A stretch of DNA of 64,000 nucleotides, from the NCBI RefSeq assembly GCF_023100905.1, contig NZ_CP064686.1:6634001-6698000 (forward strand). Direction: 5' to 3'. The stretch comes from Bradyrhizobium sp. 4. GTDB taxonomy: Bacteria; Pseudomonadota; Alphaproteobacteria; Rhizobiales; Xanthobacteraceae. Shown piece after piece: positions 60,267 to 64,000 of the stretch; the first letter of the stretch is position 1, and every line of letters begins with the position of its first letter. The notes beneath the pieces are model-generated. The model saw only the letters and a list, made by a program, of their open reading frames with translations. It did not search any database and was not told where the DNA came from. The translations under genes were made by a program, and so were the position numbers.

Positions 60267-60719
60267 ATGACGGTCGAGAAGCTCAATCGCCAGCGCGTGC
60301 TGCATCTGCTCGACGCCATCTCGCACAGCGATCTCGAGGCCGCGCTGTCGTGCTGCACCGAAGACGCCGACTTCCTCACCCACGCGCCGATCGACGTGCT
60401 GCCGCACATGGGCCCCTGCCACGGCAAGAAGGAGCTCGGCGAATTCTGGCGCACCGTGCAGGAGCGATACGCCGAGATCCGCTACGAGGTGCCGCAGATC
60501 ATCGCCGAGGGCGACGCGGTCGCGGCCTATCTGCGCGTGTTCTTCAGGAAGCGCAGCAACGACCGCATCATTCAGGTCGACATGGCCATATTCTACACTT
60601 TCCGCAACGGCCAGGTGGCGCAGATCCGCGAGATCATCGATTCCTACGACCTGGTGCAGCAGGTGCTGGAACGTGAGATCGGCCCGCTGATCGTGGGCGA
60701 GCGGGTGGACGGGGCTTAG
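60267..60719 (+). CDS. SnoaL/NTF2-like protein (copy 1)
   Basis: The 150-aa product has a cone-like SnoaL fold: EKLNRQRVLHLLDAISHSDL, EDADFLTHAPIDVLPHMGPC and MAIFYTFRNGQVAQIREIID. An ATG five codons earlier is an alternative start. It shares length, order of motifs and the C-terminal IDSYDLVQQVLEREIG / IDTFDLVEQALGRAIH with the next gene, so the two are paralogues. No catalytic residue is recognised; may bind a small hydrophobic ligand. Confidence 0.75.
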   Translation: MTVEKLNRQRVLHLLDAISHSDLEAALSCCTEDADFLTHAPIDVLPHMGPCHGKKELGEFWRTVQERYAEIRYEVPQIIAEGDAVAAYLRVFFRKRSNDRIIQVDMAIFYTFRNGQVAQIREIIDSYDLVQQVLEREIGPLIVGERVDGA

Positions 60720-60935
60720 CTCTCTCCAAACCGACCCGGACCGGGAAAATACGGGGTTCTATTGTAAATCTCACACGCCGCGATCAATTGTGCATTGCGA
60801 AAACGTGAATTGCGTTTTGGCCGAATTGGCGTATTTTGTTCGTATACAAATGAGTTGAGCGACCCCGCGGCACCTACCCTGTGCGCTTGGGGTTGTTTTT
60901 CGTTTTTTCGCAAGCCAGCTTCAGGACTGCCCAAA

Positions 60936-61376
60936 ATGACAGAGCACAGCCTCTGGCGTTTCTCGCGCGCATTGCACCGCGCGATCAACGACCGGCATTT
61001 CGAGGACATCGAGGCCCTGATCGACGAGGACGTCGAGTGGGCGCTCTACGGCCCGATCGACATGTTTCCGTTCCTCGGCGCGCGCCAGGGCAAGGACGCC
61101 GTGCTCGACGTCATCCGCCAGTTCGCCGACAACTTCCAGGTCCGCCGCTTCGACCGCGAGAGCATCATGCTCGGCGTCGATTCCGCCGCCTCGATGCTGC
61201 GCTATTCGCTGACCGCGCTGGATTCCAGCAAGCCGATCAGCTTGCGGGTGGCGCAGTTCGCCCAGTTCAAGGCGGGCAAGCTCACCAGCATGCGTGTGCT
61301 GATCGACACGTTTGATCTGGTCGAGCAGGCACTCGGCCGCGCCATTCATCTGCCGAAGATGACCAGCGTCGGCTGA
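60936..61376 (+). CDS. SnoaL/NTF2-like protein (copy 2)
   Basis: The 146-aa product starts MTEHSLWRFSRALHRAINDR and has WALYGPIDMFPFLGARQGKD and VAQFAQFKAGKLTSMRVLID, the SnoaL pattern. It follows its paralogue by about 216 bp of AT-rich sequence that probably holds its own promoter. The frame is open further upstream but codes an unlikely N-terminus. Confidence 0.75.
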   Translation: MTEHSLWRFSRALHRAINDRHFEDIEALIDEDVEWALYGPIDMFPFLGARQGKDAVLDVIRQFADNFQVRRFDRESIMLGVDSAASMLRYSLTALDSSKPISLRVAQFAQFKAGKLTSMRVLIDTFDLVEQALGRAIHLPKMTSVG

Positions 61377-61589
61377 ACGGAACACCAACGGGCCCCGCTG
61401 TTCGGGACCGATGGCTGATGCTCTCCGCGACGCGTCCTGGCCTCCAGCCCCGCCGGATGCAATCGTGGAGAAGCTCGCCATCGGGCGCGCGCCTTTCGCG
61501 CGGCCCGTTGGTTCGCGTTTGATGGAACCGCCACAATTTCGCAACGATGGTTCCGCATCCTCGGCGGGACTGGGCTGACGGGCAGGACG

Positions 61590-62507
61590 ATGGAATTCGC
61601 GACAGGGTTTGGCTGGACCAGGCTGCCGATGCTGGCGGCCGCTTTGATCTTGGGCTCGGTGCTGACGGTGTCGGCGCAGATCATTCCGCCCTTCTCCCCC
61701 GGCCCCGCCGCAGTGCCCGACGACGAGGCCGAGACGGCGGAGGCCCCCGACGTCAACGACCCCGACGTGCTGAGCGGCATCGACGTCGACAAGCTCGACT
61801 GGGGCCAGCTCGCGATCGACGCCGGCACGCTCAACGACATCATGGCCGCCAAGAAGCGCGCCCAGGCCGCCGCCAAGGACGGGCTGAACTGGGCGACGAA
61901 CGCCAACGCCAACGGCTCCTCGGCGGTGACTGTGAAGCAGTCGGTATCCTCATTCTGGGACGCCCGCATCGGCGCCGACATGACGGTGACGAGCGAGCCG
62001 CGGACGATGTCCGAGCTTTTGGCGCAGAAGGCCACCAATGGCGGCAGCGTGCCTCAGTCGTCCGGCAGCGCCTGGGCGGCCGCGACCGCGCCCGGCGCGG
62101 GCGCGATCTGGGACAAGACCGCCGTGGAGGCCCGCGTCGATCCCGGCGCCGAACAGAGCAAGCTCGGAGCGTCGCTGATCAAGTCGGTTCCGCTGTCGGG
62201 CGACACGTCGCTGACGCTCCAGAACGGCTACAGCGTCAACCAGCAGGGCACCACGGCACTCCCCGGCGTCGGCGGTCACATCACGCGCAATTACGAGACC
62301 GACCAGTCGGCCAAGGTCACCCTCACCGACACCGGCACCAGCATCACCGCAGGCCAGTCGCTGTCGACCACCGACGACAAATGGCTGCGCAAGGTCGGCG
62401 CCGAACAAAAGCTCTTCGACAACGTCACCGTCTCCGGCTCGGTCGGCGAAACCTCGCAAGGGGCGATCAACAAGAGCCTGACGGCGGGTTTCAAGAAGAG
62501 CTGGTAG
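61590..62507 (+). CDS. Exported hypothetical protein (305 aa)
   Basis: A signal-like segment (LPMLAAALILGSVLTVSAQ, cut before IIPPFSP) leads a Ser/Thr/Ala/Gly-rich protein, with DVDKLDWGQLAIDAG and repeated beta-strand-like TVSGSVGETS and TLTDTGTSITAGQ stretches. It ends GFKKSW. The strand-rich, polar nature suggests an envelope or surface protein. I do not recognise the family. Confidence 0.65.
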   Translation: MEFATGFGWTRLPMLAAALILGSVLTVSAQIIPPFSPGPAAVPDDEAETAEAPDVNDPDVLSGIDVDKLDWGQLAIDAGTLNDIMAAKKRAQAAAKDGLNWATNANANGSSAVTVKQSVSSFWDARIGADMTVTSEPRTMSELLAQKATNGGSVPQSSGSAWAAATAPGAGAIWDKTAVEARVDPGAEQSKLGASLIKSVPLSGDTSLTLQNGYSVNQQGTTALPGVGGHITRNYETDQSAKVTLTDTGTSITAGQSLSTTDDKWLRKVGAEQKLFDNVTVSGSVGETSQGAINKSLTAGFKKSW

Positions 62508-62518
62508 GTCCACTCTCC

Positions 62519-62656
62519 CCCTCATCCTGAGGAGCGCTCCAACGGAGCGCGTCTCGAAGGATCGAGGCCCTACTGCGAGAGCCGGGCCTGCATGGTTCTC
62601 GCGGCGGTGCGCAGCGCCGTCCGCCGCGCGCTTCGCGCTCCTCACCATGAGGAACC
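62519..62656. repeat. Dispersed repeat (CTCATCCTGAGGAGCG type)
   Basis: Begins CTCATCCTGAGGAGCGCTCC and ends GCGCTCCTCACCATGAGG, with GCGTCTCGAAGGATCGAGG and GGGCCTGCATGGTTCTCGCG inside, so opposite ends are related in reverse. Elements of this composition recur in Bradyrhizobium intergenic regions. The remaining bases of the 330-bp gap show no gene. Confidence 0.65.
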
Positions 62657-62837
62657 AGAAAGTTCGGCGCGGCTGCGTTCAGACTCCCGTAACCATACGC
62701 CACGGCAAAGCCCACGAATGGACCGCCCTTGCCGCACCTCGGCCAAGTTGCGGCCAAAATCCGACGCCCTAGTCCCAGACTGACGTCGTCGTGCGGGGGA
62801 CACTCGCGCTGCGCTCAACGCGAACAGGGGAACAACG

Positions 62838-63260
62838 ATGAACGCCATGCGTCCGGAAAAGACCGAAGGCACCGAGACCGAGACCATCGACACCAACCTC
62901 GCCGCAGTGACGGAAGTCGAAGCCGGCATCCGTGACTTCGTCCGCAACGACATCGCCTATCTGCGCCGTCCGGCAGCGACCGCCACGGACGCGCCGCCGC
63001 TCGATCCGAGCGCGGAGGCCACCGTCACCAACGTCAACTCGCTGATCCAGCGCGTCGCCGGCACCTCTCTCGCCGAGATCGAGAATTTGATCTCCGAGCT
63101 CGAGAGCCTGCGCGACCTGCTCCACGCCGAAGGCCAGCGCGTCCAGCGCGAGATCTCCGGCTACGCCCAGCTCAGCCAGGCCGCGATGAAGTCGACCCGC
63201 ATGATCGCCGACAACGTCTCGCAGTGGAAGCGCGCCGCCGACGGCCTGCGCAACAGCTGA
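62838..63260 (+). CDS. Conserved hypothetical helical protein (140 aa)
   Basis: MNAMRPEKTEGTETETIDTN leads to a long alpha-helical or coiled-coil segment (LAEIENLISELESLRDLLHA, EGQRVQREISGYAQLSQAAM, IADNVSQWKRAADGLR). No signal peptide or membrane segment. Family unknown. It is monocistronic, with an intrinsic terminator 23 bases after the stop. Confidence 0.7.
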   Translation: MNAMRPEKTEGTETETIDTNLAAVTEVEAGIRDFVRNDIAYLRRPAATATDAPPLDPSAEATVTNVNSLIQRVAGTSLAEIENLISELESLRDLLHAEGQRVQREISGYAQLSQAAMKSTRMIADNVSQWKRAADGLRNS

Positions 63261-63283
63261 TCGCGGACATCACGCATCACCAG

Positions 63284-63314
63284 CCGCCGCGTTCCGAAAG
63301 GGCGCGGCGGTTTT
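63284..63314 (+). terminator. Intrinsic terminator
   Basis: CCGCCGCG (63284-63291) and CGCGGCGG (63303-63310) around an 11-nt loop, then TTTT. Confidence 0.85.
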
Positions 63315-63547
63315 GATTCGAGGGTGCCTTCTCAAGCGCAGCTGTCATCACCCGCCTTGTGCGCATTGCGCACTGGAGCGGGTGATCCAGTATTCCAGAG
63401 GCAGCGAGGCTAGAACCGAGAGCCCCCCGGCGTACTGGATGCCCCGCTTTCGCGGGGCACGACAGCGGAGGATTTTGAACTTCCCGCATCCACCCGGCGA
63501 CTAACGCCAAGCGCTCTTGCCATCGCGGCCGGGCCTGGGGACATGTC

Positions 63548-63685
63548 ATGGAAAGCATTCGGCCCGACACCACGGACCCGATACCGCTGCGGCCCGCGCC
63601 GAACCAGTTCGGCACGATCATGCTGCGTTTTGTCGGATTGCTGGCGGTTGCGATCGCGATCTTGGCGTTCGTCTATAGCCGCTGA
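63548..63685 (+). CDS. Small single-pass membrane protein (45 aa)
   Basis: MESIRPDTTDPIPLRPAPNQ is a soluble N-terminus, followed by a membrane helix TIMLRFVGLLAVAIAILAFV ending YSR. GGGG lies about 10 bases upstream of the ATG. Type II orientation is likely. Function unknown. Confidence 0.6.
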   Translation: MESIRPDTTDPIPLRPAPNQFGTIMLRFVGLLAVAIAILAFVYSR

Positions 63686-63726
63686 AGGCGGAGGCCGCGT
63701 TGCGGCCCCGCGGAGTTAACGAAGTC

Positions 63727-63873
63727 TTACCGGGCGGCTTCCACGGTCGAAGCTTCCAGGGTGTAGGCACCGTCGGCATAGCCCTTCACTACCATGCCCG
63801 CGACCAGCATCACGGCCAGCGTCGCGGTAGCAAAGATGAATCCGACCAGCTTGAGTGCGCCGCGGTCTGCCAT
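63727..63873 (-). CDS. Small membrane protein (48 aa)
   Basis: MADRGALKLVGFIFATATLA begins a membrane helix extending to VMLVAGMVVKGY, followed by a short polar tail ending STVEAAR. GGGGAC and GAGG precede the ATG at 4-14 bases. A longer start at 63942 is possible but less likely. It resembles other small Bradyrhizobium membrane peptides. Confidence 0.6.
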   Translation of the reverse strand: MADRGALKLVGFIFATATLAVMLVAGMVVKGYADGAYTLEASTVEAAR

Positions 63874-64000
63874 GGTCCTCGTCCCCTGTACTCTGCCCAG
63901 TTCGTTCAAATAGACAGCGACAGGTTCATAATTGGTTAGCAACTCGATGGTTCCGCGAACTGCTTCGCGGGAAAACCATGTTGCGCAGGCTTATGGCAGC

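Noticed and set aside
1..64000. Complete insertion sequences, prophage, CRISPR arrays or rRNA
   Set aside because: No transposase, integrase, phage structural gene, regularly spaced repeat array or rRNA sequence was recognised anywhere in the window.

Overview
The window is a high-GC chromosomal segment of an alphaproteobacterium, most likely Bradyrhizobium or a close relative in the Nitrobacteraceae. The evidence is the gene content (an lrp / trxB-lsrB-type neighbourhood after carB-greA, a phasin, long-form SerC with a serC-type RNA leader, an IsdG-type heme monooxygenase, DUF992, many 24-76 aa membrane peptides), a tRNA-His without G-1 and with A73, and several families of dispersed palindromic repeats of the kind seen in Bradyrhizobium genomes. 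The genus is inferred; no search was run. Most of the sequence is ordinary core and conserved-hypothetical content.

Layout. 1-4.9 kb: end of carB, greA with a textbook terminator, an Lrp regulator divergent from trxB-lsrB, then about 460 bp with no protein gene but with two promoter-terminator units (a candidate sRNA with an anti-Shine-Dalgarno stretch, and a leader ending just upstream of a DapA-family gene). 5-6.3 kb: two related 48-aa membrane peptides and an orphan ParA ATPase with an 18-bp palindrome upstream. 6.8-10.6 kb: a secreted Cys-rich protein, a CaiB CoA-transferase / CitE-type lyase / AEC transporter operon, and a 24-aa peptide. 10.8-14.9 kb: tenA, then a lower-GC nuclease cassette beside tRNA-His: a protein with a C-terminal HNH region split by one in-frame amber codon, and a protein with a C-terminal PD-(D/E)XK motif. 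This cassette is the best candidate for an undescribed, probably defence-related, system.

15-31.8 kb: phasin, a 1150-aa PAS histidine kinase with a degenerate G2 box, an AI-2E-family permease, a thiolase, serC-serA, a GNAT and a GST, two outer-membrane barrels, an MFS pump and glmM. 32-42.3 kb: lldD, a tandem pair of secreted paralogues, aroE, a SulP transporter, an XRE regulator with a clear promoter and palindrome, an EF-G-like GTPase, a DUF992 protein and aatA. 42.9-55.1 kb: GSTs, small membrane peptides, a membrane PAS protein, a GNAT, an aldo/keto reductase, an IsdG-like protein, a DUF1800-DUF1501 pair, a Tat-exported metallo-beta-lactamase-fold protein coupled to a SCO protein, and a TSUP permease divergent from a LysR regulator. 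55.2-64 kb: two small proteins, uvrB with a long N-terminal extension, a tandem pair of small membrane proteins, SnoaL-like proteins and several exported or membrane hypotheticals.

Genes that plausibly work together: trxB-lsrB (redox), CaiB-CitE-AEC (uptake, CoA activation and cleavage of a short carboxylic acid), serC-serA (serine synthesis), the nuclease cassette, DUF1800-DUF1501 and MBL-SCO. All coordinates and starts were read by eye; start choices rest on Shine-Dalgarno spacing and family length.
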